A DNA stretch of 64,000 nucleotides from CAZVED01 sp964626205. Lineage in GTDB: Bacteria; Patescibacteriota; Patescibacteriia; SG8-24. Made by a program: the position numbers and the translations under genes. The notes beneath the pieces were generated by a model. It saw nothing but the letters and a program-made list of their open reading frames with translations, was not told the origin of the DNA and did no database searches. Each line of letters starts with the position of its first letter. The stretch's first letter is position 1. Shown here one piece after another: positions 1 to 7,134 of the stretch. Where the stretch lies: positions 62,001 to 126,000 of the forward strand of contig CAZVED010000003.1 of assembly GCA_964626205.1 (NCBI GenBank), read 5' to 3'.

Positions 1-484
1 AGAGCCCGCCGTCGACGAGGACATGGCCGTCCACGACGGTCCAGTTCGAGACGAGCGGCAGGGAGCAGGTGGAGACGAGCAGGTCCTCGAGGTTCTCCGC
101 TGTGCAGGGCAGGTACCGTACATTGCCGGTATCCCGGTGGATGACCGTCACGATGAGCTGTGCTGGCATCCGGTCGAATCCGGCGGTGTCGAGCGGTGTG
201 CAGAGATCGCGGATGACTTTGCGGATGTCGGTACAGGGCTGCCGCATGAGGATGTTCAGCGGGTTATACACGTCCCATCGCGTGAGGTCATTGATCCATA
301 GTCGCTCCATCGCGGCGGCTTTTCCGTCCATGAAGAACAGGGCCGTCGGTGCGCCGGACGACGTCGCATAGACGGTATCGAAGGCATCGATCGTGAGGCC
401 GAGCTCTTGCCATCGCGTGAGTACGGCAGAGGTGAAGGCGTTACGCATCGCGCCGCCTTCGATGACCATCGTCGGTTTGTCCAC
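1..484 (-). CDS. patatin-like phospholipase, C-terminally truncated by window edge
   Basis: The reading frame from GTG (484-482) stays open to position 1 and gives 161 residues. A GGGAG ribosome binding site lies at 495-491, 6 nt before the GTG, which favours this start over the ATG at 469. The translation has the patatin landmarks in order: an N-terminal Gly-rich oxyanion-hole strand (EGGAMRNAF, residues 9-17), the nucleophile elbow ATSSG with Ser42 (usual form GxSxG), and VDGG with Asp158 as the second half of the Ser-Asp dyad. Patatins are serine acyl hydrolases acting on membrane lipids. The rest of the protein lies outside the window. The substrate cannot be read from the sequence. Confidence 0.8.
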   Translation of the reverse strand, partial: MDKPTMVIEGGAMRNAFTSAVLTRWQELGLTIDAFDTVYATSSGAPTALFFMDGKAAAMERLWINDLTRWDVYNPLNILMRQPCTDIRKVIRDLCTPLDTAGFDRMPAQLIVTVIHRDTGNVRYLPCTAENLEDLLVSTCSLPLVSNWTVVDGHVLVDGGL

Positions 485-588
485 GCAGTCCTCCCGTGGA
501 AAAGGGCGTCCCGAATCGGGATAGCATAAGCCTACAGGGTTGACGGGAACGGGCAACCGTGGGAGGCTCAGGCGGCAAGGAGGTTACC

Positions 589-915
589 ATGGGAGGACCG
601 TTCTTTAGTTTCGTGGAAGGGATGCGGGCCATCGGATGGCTCGCGAGCGGTGTGTTCGGTTTCGGCGTCCACATCGCCTACGTCTATGCCATACCCGCGA
701 TACCCATCATGGTCGTCGCGCATATCGCGGCATTCTTCCTGAGCGGGGGAATCCGACGGTTCCTGCGATGGGTCGTTCTTCTCTTGAGCTTCCTCATCCT
801 GGCCTCGTTCCTTTTCTTCGCCTTCTTTAACCCGACCCTGAAGGGCGGCCTCATCGCGTTCTGCGCGATGTACATGGTGTTCAGGTCGCACGCTTTGCTG
901 CGAGCGGATAAATGA
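589..915 (+). CDS. small hydrophobic membrane protein, unknown function
   Basis: 108 residues with about three hydrophobic segments: a long one around residues 15-45, FLRWVVLLLSFLILASFLFFAF in the middle, and a shorter one near the C-terminus. The start is fixed at ATG 589 by a strong AAGGAGG at 577-583 with 5 nt spacing; an in-frame GTG at 559 has no such site. The gene is divergent from the patatin gene and ends just before a terminator, so it is probably a single-gene unit. I do not recognise a family. Confidence 0.7.
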   Translation: MGGPFFSFVEGMRAIGWLASGVFGFGVHIAYVYAIPAIPIMVVAHIAAFFLSGGIRRFLRWVVLLLSFLILASFLFFAFFNPTLKGGLIAFCAMYMVFRSHALLRADK

Positions 916-930
916 GCGGACTGTGCGCAT

Positions 931-957
931 AAAACGGCTTAATGGAGCCGTTTTTTT
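931..957 (+). terminator. intrinsic terminator after small membrane protein
   Basis: AACGGCT pairs with AGCCGTT around a 4-6 nt loop and is followed by seven T (951-957). Confidence 0.85.
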
Positions 958-969
958 AACCTCAATATC

Positions 970-998
970 TTGACAAAACGCCAAAAATATGCTATGAT
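970..998 (+). promoter_or_regulatory. near-consensus sigma70-type promoter
   Basis: TTGACA (970-975), 17 nt spacer, TATGAT (993-998). The best two-box promoter in the window. It drives the 49-residue secreted protein at 1048 with a leader of about 43 nt. Confidence 0.85.
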
Positions 999-1047
999 GG
1001 AACGGTCAGTATGGATATTCCATGCTGTTACAGAAGGGGTTTGCACC

Positions 1048-1197
1048 ATGAAGTCCGCTCTTTGTTTCCTCGCTCTCGTCGCCAGTCTCGGTCTCGGCCT
1101 CAACGCGCTCGTCGGTAGCGCAATCGAGACCGCCAAGGCGCAGCACACGCAGGGTGTCGCCCGTATCGATGCGGGCGTCGCAATGGCGTCACGTTGA
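1048..1197 (+). CDS. small secreted or membrane-anchored protein, unknown function
   Basis: 49 residues: a hydrophobic signal or anchor (CFLALVASLGLGLNALVGSA) followed by a short polar tail. The start at ATG 1048 is chosen because GAAGGGG lies at 1033-1039 and a near-consensus promoter sits just upstream; the longer frame from 970 would begin inside the -35 box. It is a single-gene unit with its own strong promoter and terminator, which suggests high expression. No family recognised. Confidence 0.65.
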   Translation: MKSALCFLALVASLGLGLNALVGSAIETAKAQHTQGVARIDAGVAMASR

Positions 1198-1218
1198 CCC
1201 GGTCCCTCGGGACCGCTT

Positions 1219-1256
1219 CCGCCCTTCTCCAGTACGGAGGAGGGCGGTTTCGATTT
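1219..1256 (+). terminator. hairpin terminator after small secreted protein
   Basis: CCGCCC..TCC (1219-1230) pairs with GGA..GGGCGG (1236-1247) and is followed by a T-rich stretch. A second small hairpin (GGTCC/GGACC) lies just before it at 1201-1213. Confidence 0.65.
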
Positions 1257-1271
1257 CGGACCACGGAGGCG

Positions 1272-1277
1272 TATACT
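1272..1277 (+). promoter_or_regulatory. -10 box TATACT 8 nt before the start codon
   Basis: TATACT ends 8 nt before ATG 1286, and the 8 nt contain GGAGGG. Initiation at the usual distance would fall at or 1-2 nt before the ATG, giving a leaderless or nearly leaderless mRNA. Same layout as at 41012. Confidence 0.5.
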
Positions 1278-1285
1278 GGAGGGAT

Positions 1286-2293
1286 ATGCAACACTTCATC
1301 GAATGGCTCATTCCTGCCGCGCAGGCGCACGAGAAATGGTTCGTGGAGGCGAATCCTATCGTGCCCGCGTCCGATATTTTTACGACCGTCAATCCGTTCA
1401 CAATCGGCGTGGCGGCGGCGCTCCTCGCGCTCACGGCTGCCCTCACCGTCGCGGATCGGCGATTCGAGCGTTCGGCGTGGCATGCCGTGTTGGAACGGAA
1501 GGTCCGTCCGCTGCGCGACCATGCCGCAGGGTTCCTTGCGGTCGCGACATCCATCACGCTGTTCTGGATGTCCGCGCATGGAGCGTTGCTGGCAGACAAC
1601 CTCGTCGTGCCGACAGGTACCGTTGGCACCGCACTCCTTGGCTCGCAGGTGGTCATCGCCGCACTTCTGCTCATCGGGCTCTACACGGCAGCTGCGGCGA
1701 TGGGGCTCATCGTGCTGTATGCGGCGCTCTTTTTCCTGTTTCCCGCGCCGGACGTGCTGGACTACCTGCACTATGCCGGTATCGGCATCTTTCTGCTTGC
1801 GTTCGCCCGGGGGCGATTCTCCCTCGACTGGCTTCTTGGCAAAGGTATGCTCACCGATGCGGCGACGCGCAAACGCGCGTATCTCGCGATGCGGCTCCTG
1901 ACGGGAGTCACGATGATCATCCTCGCGCTCATCAAATGGAACCGTCCGGAACTGCATTTCGCGCTCATGGACGCGTATCCCGATTTCAATCCGTATACCA
2001 TCCTTCAGGGCATTGGTTTTACGGGCCTGAGCCGCGAGACGTACGTCTTCGCGCTCTTCCTTGTGGAGCTGACTGCGGGTCTCGTCATCTTGTCAGGCCT
2101 CCTGACGCGCATCGCGGCATTTTTTCTGCTCCCGGTCTTCATGGGCAGCGTCATCTTTATTGGCGCGGCGGAGATCTTCGGGCATCTTCCTTTTGTCGGT
2201 ATCCTCATCGTGCTGGTCGTTTTCGGCGACAGATATCATAAGACGCCGGATACGGAATGGGTGAAACGGATGGGAATGAAAACGACGGGGTGA
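1286..2293 (+). CDS. DoxX-like polytopic membrane protein
   Basis: 335 residues, about eight hydrophobic segments. The second half (from about residue 195) has the DoxX-like layout: a first helix with an Arg/Lys pair, a loop, then ELTAGLVILSGLLTRIAAF, the family-like segment in which a small-residue helix is followed by 'LLTR'. The N-terminus carries a conspicuous AHEKWFVEAN segment before the first helix. Start ATG 1286 is preceded by TGGAGGG (1278-1283). DoxX family proteins are membrane proteins of mostly uncertain role, some linked to quinone or redox homeostasis. Function here is not assignable. Confidence 0.6.
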   Translation: MQHFIEWLIPAAQAHEKWFVEANPIVPASDIFTTVNPFTIGVAAALLALTAALTVADRRFERSAWHAVLERKVRPLRDHAAGFLAVATSITLFWMSAHGALLADNLVVPTGTVGTALLGSQVVIAALLLIGLYTAAAAMGLIVLYAALFFLFPAPDVLDYLHYAGIGIFLLAFARGRFSLDWLLGKGMLTDAATRKRAYLAMRLLTGVTMIILALIKWNRPELHFALMDAYPDFNPYTILQGIGFTGLSRETYVFALFLVELTAGLVILSGLLTRIAAFFLLPVFMGSVIFIGAAEIFGHLPFVGILIVLVVFGDRYHKTPDTEWVKRMGMKTTG

Positions 2294-2308
2294 TACCCCG
2301 TCGTTTCG
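2278..2308. terminator. shared convergent terminator
   Basis: A perfect 10-bp stem (AACGACGGGG / CCCCGTCGTT, 2281-2290 and 2296-2305) with a 5-nt loop overlaps the stop codon of the DoxX-like gene and lies 10 nt beyond the 3' end of the minus-strand LOG gene. Flanking A and T runs are short (4 and 3), so it may serve both strands weakly. Confidence 0.6.
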
Positions 2309-2315
2309 CTGTTGT

Positions 2316-3053
2316 CTAGAAGTACTGCCGCGGTTTCGATTGTTTGATGATCTTGTAGGCCTCTTCGGCGGTATCGACGACCTGCATGATGTCGAGGTCG
2401 GACTCTTCGATGTAGGTATGGTTCTCCAACATGCTTTGCTTGAGCCAGATGACGAGCCCTTCCCAATAATCGCGGCCCACGAGAACGAGCGGGATGCGGA
2501 TGGTCTTATGCGTTTGGATGAGCGTCGCAATCTCGAACATCTCGTCCAACGTTCCGAAGCCGCCCGGGAAGTAGACGTAGGCCTGCGCGGACGCGGAGAG
2601 CATCACTTTGCGCGTGAAGAAGTAGTGGAAGGCGCGGGAACTCGTGATGTACGGATTCGTACGCTGTTCCTTGGGGAGCTGGATGTTGAGGCCGATGGAT
2701 TCCCCGCCGCCTTCGAAGGCACCGCGGTTGGCGGCCTCCATGATGCCCGGGCCGCCTCCGGTCACGACCGTGTAGCCGCCCTTCGCGAGGAGCTTGCCGA
2801 GCTTACGAGCCTCTTCGTAGTGTTCGTCGCCTTCAGGGGAGCGAGCGGAACCGAAGATAGTCACCTCGTTCTTGAGCGGTGCGAGGAACTCGAATCCTTC
2901 GATGAACTCCGCCATGATGCGGAAAATCCTCCAGCTCTGCTGTTTGCGGAAATCGTCGAAGACGGGACGCGGGTTCACGGGCGTTCCGAATTCGTTGAAG
3001 CACATCAATTTCGATGCGGACGGTGTCGTGGCGGCTTTCTTTCGGCGCGGCAT
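2316..3053 (-). CDS. LOG family protein (TIGR00730-type Rossmann fold)
   Basis: 245 residues. Diagnostic motifs are GGGPGIMEAANRGA (about 100-113) and FPGGFGTLDEMFE (about 162-174), the PGGxGTxxE signature of the LOG family. Members with the full motif are cytokinin riboside 5'-monophosphate phosphoribohydrolases or related nucleotide hydrolases, long misannotated as lysine decarboxylases. The N-terminal 60 residues are an extension before the fold. It has its own promoter in the 47-bp gap after era. The true substrate in a bacterium of this type is unknown. Confidence 0.85.
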   Translation of the reverse strand: MPRRKKAATTPSASKLMCFNEFGTPVNPRPVFDDFRKQQSWRIFRIMAEFIEGFEFLAPLKNEVTIFGSARSPEGDEHYEEARKLGKLLAKGGYTVVTGGGPGIMEAANRGAFEGGGESIGLNIQLPKEQRTNPYITSSRAFHYFFTRKVMLSASAQAYVYFPGGFGTLDEMFEIATLIQTHKTIRIPLVLVGRDYWEGLVIWLKQSMLENHTYIEESDLDIMQVVDTAEEAYKIIKQSKPRQYF

Positions 3054-3081
3054 GTGGGGAAGTCGTTTAGGAGTTTCCCAC

Positions 3082-3090
3082 AGTATAGCA
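3082..3090 (-). promoter_or_regulatory. extended -10 promoter of the LOG gene
   Basis: On the minus strand TGC-TATACT, a TGn extended -10. An inverted repeat (GTGGGGAA at 3054-3061 and TTTCCCAC at 3074-3081, one wobble) spans from the predicted start point to the ATG and could be an operator. Confidence 0.6.
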
Positions 3091-3100
3091 CGGCGTCACC

Positions 3101-3970
3101 TTACTGGAACCGCTCTTGCCATTTTTCATCCACGCGGACATCGAGCTCCACGTATACCTTTCCGTTCGTGACGATTTCAAGTTCCTTGCGGACGGCCATG
3201 CCGACGTGCTTGATCTTCTTCGCGCCGGCGCCGATGATCATTTTCCGGTAGCGTGCGGAGTTGGTGAGGATGGTGGCGGAGACGAAGAGCGTACCGTCCT
3301 TGCGGACCTCGTGCTCTTCGACTTCGACGGCGACGGTGTAGGGGACTTCCTGATGCAAGGCGAGGAAGAGCTTCTCGCGGATGAGCTCTTCCAGACGGAA
3401 CTTGGCGTCGCGGTCCGTGAACCGGTCATCCGGATAGAGCGGCTCGCCTTCCGGGAGTACCTCGAAGAGTGCCTCCGTGATAGCACCGACGTTCTTGTTC
3501 TGCAGGGCGGAGACTTCGATGACGGCATTGAACTCGTCCTTCCAAGCGAGGTACTCGTCGACGTAGTCGCGCTTCACGTCCATCTTGTTGAGTACGAGGA
3601 TCTTCGGCAAACGCAAAGCGCTCACCATGCGGTGGATCTTCTGCTCTTCTTCGCCGATATGACGCGTGGCATCTGCCACGTACACCACAGCATCGATGCC
3701 ATGCAGGGATTCCTCGACCGCCTCGTTGAGCTTCTGAGTGAGCTGGTCCGGGACGCGCGTAAAGACGCCCGGCGTGTCGACGAAGACGATCTGCCCCTCC
3801 GGACCGTTCACGACACCTTGGATGGTATGGCGCGTGGTCTGCGGTTTCGGGGAGGTGATCGCCACCTTCGTTCCCACCAGGGTGTTCAGCAGCGTCGATT
3901 TGCCGGCGTTGGAGCGTCCGATAAGGACGACCATTCCAGACTTCGTTTTTGGCGTTTCTTGAGCGGACAT
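3101..3970 (-). CDS. era: GTPase Era
   Basis: 289 residues, the usual Era length. GTPase motifs are G1 GRSNAGKST (18-26), G3 DTPG (65-68), G4 NKMD (128-131) and a SAL G5, followed by a C-terminal KH domain (REKLFLALHQEVPYTVAVEV and on). Era binds the 3' end of 16S rRNA and assists 30S maturation. Start ATG 3970 gives a normal N-terminus; the longer frame to 4126 would run into the upstream methyltransferase gene. It lies 50 bp downstream of the rlmD-type gene on the same strand, so the two rRNA-related genes probably form one transcript. Confidence 0.93.
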   Translation of the reverse strand: MSAQETPKTKSGMVVLIGRSNAGKSTLLNTLVGTKVAITSPKPQTTRHTIQGVVNGPEGQIVFVDTPGVFTRVPDQLTQKLNEAVEESLHGIDAVVYVADATRHIGEEEQKIHRMVSALRLPKILVLNKMDVKRDYVDEYLAWKDEFNAVIEVSALQNKNVGAITEALFEVLPEGEPLYPDDRFTDRDAKFRLEELIREKLFLALHQEVPYTVAVEVEEHEVRKDGTLFVSATILTNSARYRKMIIGAGAKKIKHVGMAVRKELEIVTNGKVYVELDVRVDEKWQERFQ

Positions 3971-4020
3971 ATGCTCGGCCGACTCTAGCACGGGTTGTCG
4001 CCGATGTCCAGCCCCTGAGG

Positions 4021-5337
4021 TCAGATCCTCGTGAGGAGGGCGACGACTTCCGCGTGAGGAGAATGCGGGAAAAGGTCCAGTGCACGGATGCGGTCGATGC
4101 GGTAGGCGGTGCCGAGCGCGGCCCATTCCGCGGCGAAGCGTTCGATGTTGCAGGAGACGTAGATAAGGCGCTCCGGACGGTTGCGGAGGAGGTCTGAGAC
4201 CGCGTCCGGATGCAGGCCAGCACGAGGTGGGTCGATGATGACCGTGTCGGGCGCGAGCTCGTCCCAGCCGTGCTTCTCGGCCTTTGCGGCGAAGAACTCG
4301 GTGTTCGTGAGACCGTTCAGTTCCGCGTTCTTCTTTGCCATCTCGATGGCCGCAGGCTCGATTTCCACACCGACGACGCGTGCGGCGTCCTTTGCTAGCG
4401 CGATGCCGAACATGCCGCCACCGCAGTACAGGTCGAGCAGCGTTTGCGGCTTTTTGTCCGCAAGGAACTCACGCACGGTCGCGACAAGGCGGTCCGCCAT
4501 GACGGAGTTGGTCTGGAAGAAGGAATTCGGGTGGATGAGGAACTTCTTACCGTCGACAATCTCGGTCATGAACTCGTTGCCGTGGAGGAGTTCGAGCTGG
4601 TCCACGTACGAGACATCCGTGACAGTCGGGTTGATGCCGTGATAGATGGTCGTGGCATACGGCTTGAGCGCTTCGACGAGTGCGGATTGTTCCGGGATGT
4701 TTCCAACGGAGGTGACGAGCGTCACCATGCGCTCGTTGGTTTTCTTGCCTTCACGGATGACGCAGTAGCGCAGGTAGCCGACCTGTTTGTAGGCATCCCA
4801 TGGTGCGATGTCGTACTTCTTTGCATGCTCGCGTACGATAGCGAGAACCTTGTCGGCGTCCTTGGAAAGCAGGTGACAGCTTTCGAGGTCGATGTACTTG
4901 TTCCACCGCCCCGGCTCCTTGAGGCCGAGCTCGCCTTTGTCGCCGAAGGTGAAATCCATCCGGTTGCGGTAATAGAAGATCTCCGGCGCGGCTTCAATAG
5001 CGTCGATGCGGATGCCCGTGCTCGCGGATTCTAACGCCTCGTTGAGCAGGCCTTTCTTGAGTTCTAACTGATGCGCGTAGTCGAATTGCTGCCACGCGCA
5101 TCCTCCGCACTTTCCGGCATACTGGCACGGTGGTGTGACGCGATGGGGAGATGCCTCAACAATCGCGTCCGTGCTGAAGTGCGCCGCACCACGACCACGC
5201 TTCACCATGGTGCCGTCGATAATCTCTCCGGGGATAGCAAAATAGGCAACGGCCTTCTTCGTGCCGACGGTTCCGGTACCGCGCCCTTTGCGGTCTACGC
5301 CCGTGATGGCTATCCTTGCTTTGTCGCCGTACTTCAT
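4021..5337 (-). CDS. rlmD: 23S rRNA (uracil-C5)-methyltransferase, RlmD/RumA family
   Basis: 438 residues. Order of parts: N-terminal TRAM-like beta barrel (residues 1-60), a Cys cluster for an iron-sulfur centre (PPCQYAGKCGGCAWQQ, about 68-84), a central domain, then the SAM-binding LLDLYCGGGMFGIALA and the catalytic YVSCNIERFAAEW, in which the Cys of SCN is the nucleophile. The family methylates uridine in 23S rRNA (or tRNA in TrmA); which uridine is modified cannot be decided here. Its start is only 17 bp from the divergent SpoU gene. Confidence 0.88.
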   Translation of the reverse strand: MKYGDKARIAITGVDRKGRGTGTVGTKKAVAYFAIPGEIIDGTMVKRGRGAAHFSTDAIVEASPHRVTPPCQYAGKCGGCAWQQFDYAHQLELKKGLLNEALESASTGIRIDAIEAAPEIFYYRNRMDFTFGDKGELGLKEPGRWNKYIDLESCHLLSKDADKVLAIVREHAKKYDIAPWDAYKQVGYLRYCVIREGKKTNERMVTLVTSVGNIPEQSALVEALKPYATTIYHGINPTVTDVSYVDQLELLHGNEFMTEIVDGKKFLIHPNSFFQTNSVMADRLVATVREFLADKKPQTLLDLYCGGGMFGIALAKDAARVVGVEIEPAAIEMAKKNAELNGLTNTEFFAAKAEKHGWDELAPDTVIIDPPRAGLHPDAVSDLLRNRPERLIYVSCNIERFAAEWAALGTAYRIDRIRALDLFPHSPHAEVVALLTRI

Positions 5338-5345
5338 AAGAAGCC

Positions 5346-5351
5346 AGTGTA
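5346..5351 (-). promoter_or_regulatory. -10 box TACACT 8 nt before rlmD-type start
   Basis: On the minus strand TACACT ends 8 nt before ATG 5337. There is no room for a leader with a ribosome binding site, since the entire divergent gap is 17 bp. Confidence 0.45.
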
Positions 5352-5354
5352 CGT

Positions 5355-5831
5355 ATGCCGAAGCCGCCAGTCAAGCCGAAACAGGACATCGTCCTTGTGC
5401 TCGACAACATCCGGAGCCTCTATAACGTCGGGTCCATGTTTAGGACCGCCGACGGGTTCGGCGTCTCTAAGATTTTCCTTTGTGGCATCACGGGCACTCC
5501 GCTGCAGAACGGCCTTAAAAAGGTCTCTCTCGGAGCAGAGGACTCGGTCGCTTGGGAGCATCAACCGGTCACTTGGCGCGTTTTGGAAAAGCTCCGAGCG
5601 GACGGATATACGATTGTGGGTTTAGAAACGGACAAAGGCTCGATTTCGCTTACCGAGGCACGTTTCACGGGAAACATCGCGCTTGTGGTCGGCAACGAAG
5701 TGCGCGGGCTCACGCCGGCGCTTCGCAAGCGACTGGACGCTATGGTAGAGATCCCAATGCTCGGCATGAAGGAATCGTTCAATGTGGGTGTTGCTTGCGG
5801 GGTTGCGCTGTACACTTTGCGGTACTCATAG
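5355..5831 (+). CDS. SpoU/TrmH family RNA 2'-O-methyltransferase
   Basis: 158 residues, close to the minimal SPOUT catalytic domain. The three family motifs are present: NIRSLYNVGSMFRTADGFG (motif 1), LVVGNEVRGL (motif 2) and IPMLGMKESFNVGVA (motif 3), which form the deep trefoil knot that binds SAM. There is no N-terminal substrate-binding extension, so tRNA or rRNA target cannot be told. Divergent from the rlmD-type gene with a 17-bp gap, so its promoter must lie at least partly within that gene. Confidence 0.88.
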   Translation: MPKPPVKPKQDIVLVLDNIRSLYNVGSMFRTADGFGVSKIFLCGITGTPLQNGLKKVSLGAEDSVAWEHQPVTWRVLEKLRADGYTIVGLETDKGSISLTEARFTGNIALVVGNEVRGLTPALRKRLDAMVEIPMLGMKESFNVGVACGVALYTLRYS

Positions 5832-5906
5832 TGTCATTTTCCCGGCTCGACCGGAGAATCCAGAATACAAGATAATCGCTTCATGCTATCGTTCCGATAA
5901 GCTCAT

Positions 5907-6677
5907 ATGGTTTCTATCATCATCCCGACCTACAACGAAGAGCGGCATTTGCCGGACCTTTTGCGCTCCATCCGGGCGCAAGCGTTCGATGACTACGAAA
6001 TCATCGTGGCGGATAATCACTCCAAGGACACCACGCGTACCATTGCAGCTGAGCATGGCGCGCAGGTCGTGGACGGCGGTCTTGTCGCGCGCGGCCGCAA
6101 CAATGGCGCCGCAGCGGCCAAGGGAGACGTGCTTATCTTTTTCGACGCAGACGTCGTATTGCCAGACCCGTGGTTCCTGCACTCTACGGTCACGGAGTTT
6201 CGCGAACGCAAACTCGGCGCCGCAACGTGCAAGATCACGCCGCTGTCGGACAAGACCGTCGATAAGGTCTTCCACGAGCTCTACAACCAGTTCATGGCGA
6301 TTACGGCGTCGTTCCGTCCGCACGCGCCAGGGTTTTGCATCTTCGCGCGGCGTGACGTGCATGAACAGCTTGGCGGCTTCGATGAGACCATCACGCTCGG
6401 CGAGGACACGGACTACGTCGACCGCGCAGGAAAGGCCGATACGTTCGGCGTGCTGAAGTCTGCGCGCATTCCGGTTTCCGTGCGACGGTTCGAACGCGAT
6501 GGACGTTTGAACATCGCGGTGAAGTACCTGCTCACGGAGTTCCATATGCGCACCATCGGCATGGTGCGGTCCGACGCCATCGGGTACACGTTCGGTCACG
6601 ATAAGGAAGCGGCCGAGGAGTGGGAGCGGACACACAAGACCAAGCAACCCAAGTCCAAGAAGCATACCGACGTATGA
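5907..6677 (+). CDS. family 2 glycosyltransferase
   Basis: 256 residues. The GT-A fold starts at once with VSIIIPTYNEERHL, then the nucleotide-binding ADN, the DxD-type FFDADVVL (about 78-85), and the acceptor-site GGFDETITLGEDTDY (about 156-170), whose ED pair is typical of GT2 enzymes. No transmembrane anchor is evident apart from a short hydrophobic patch, so it is probably cytoplasmic. Donor and acceptor are unknown. Its last codon overlaps the start of the Rieske gene (ATGA), so the two are translationally coupled, although their functions do not obviously connect. Confidence 0.85.
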   Translation: MVSIIIPTYNEERHLPDLLRSIRAQAFDDYEIIVADNHSKDTTRTIAAEHGAQVVDGGLVARGRNNGAAAAKGDVLIFFDADVVLPDPWFLHSTVTEFRERKLGAATCKITPLSDKTVDKVFHELYNQFMAITASFRPHAPGFCIFARRDVHEQLGGFDETITLGEDTDYVDRAGKADTFGVLKSARIPVSVRRFERDGRLNIAVKYLLTEFHMRTIGMVRSDAIGYTFGHDKEAAEEWERTHKTKQPKSKKHTDV

Positions 6678-7015
6678 GTGCGCAGCGCATCCTGCTCGGC
6701 ACCGTCGACGAGGTTCCGAACGGTCGTTCGCGGACGTTCGTGCAATCCGGAAAGAAGATTCTCGTCGCGCAAGTCGACGGGAAGTTCGTCGCGTACGAGA
6801 ATTTCTGCCCGCACATGGGCGGTGCGGTGCGCTCGGATTCTGAGAAGACGCTCAAGTGCAATTGGCATGGGGCGGTGTTCAATGCTGTGGACGGGGAGTC
6901 CATCTCCGGCATCTCCGAAGGCGCTCGGCTCAAGAAGATGCCTGTCGTCGTGGAGGACGGGAAGATTTGGTGGGAGAAGGTAGCGGAGGTGAATCCTTGG
7001 GATGATTTTTCTTAA
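6674..7015 (+). CDS. Rieske-type [2Fe-2S] ferredoxin
   Basis: 113 residues, a complete stand-alone Rieske domain. The cluster ligands are seen as FCPHMGGAV (C-x-H, about 43-51) and KCNWHGAVF (C-x2-H, about 62-70). The disulphide cysteines of bc-type Rieske proteins are absent, so it resembles the soluble ferredoxins of oxygenases and nitrite reductases. Start ATG 6674 overlaps the glycosyltransferase stop. The gene stops at 7015, immediately before the assembly gap, so any following partner gene may be missing. Confidence 0.87.
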   Translation: MSAQRILLGTVDEVPNGRSRTFVQSGKKILVAQVDGKFVAYENFCPHMGGAVRSDSEKTLKCNWHGAVFNAVDGESISGISEGARLKKMPVVVEDGKIWWEKVAEVNPWDDFS

Positions 7016-7115
7016 NNNNNNNNNNNNNNNNNNNNNNNNNNNNNNNNNNNNNNNNNNNNNNNNNNNNNNNNNNNNNNNNNNNNNNNNNNNNNNNNNNNNN
7101 NNNNNNNNNNNNNNN
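7016..7115. other. assembly gap (100 N)
   Basis: Exactly 100 N, the conventional scaffold placeholder. The true length and content are unknown; genes between the Rieske and oxidoreductase genes could be missing. Confidence 0.98.
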
Positions 7116-7120
7116 TGTTG

Positions 7121-7126
7121 TATACT
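7121..7126 (+). promoter_or_regulatory. -10 box TATACT 8 nt before the oxidoreductase operon
   Basis: TATACT ends 8 nt before ATG 7135; the 8 nt hold no ribosome binding site. The -35 region lies in the gap. Predicts a leaderless operon mRNA. Confidence 0.55.
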
Positions 7127-7134
7127 GCCTGCAT

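Noticed and set aside
23..371. Plus-strand ORFs at the left edge
   Set aside because: They are antisense to the patatin-like gene, which carries all family motifs.
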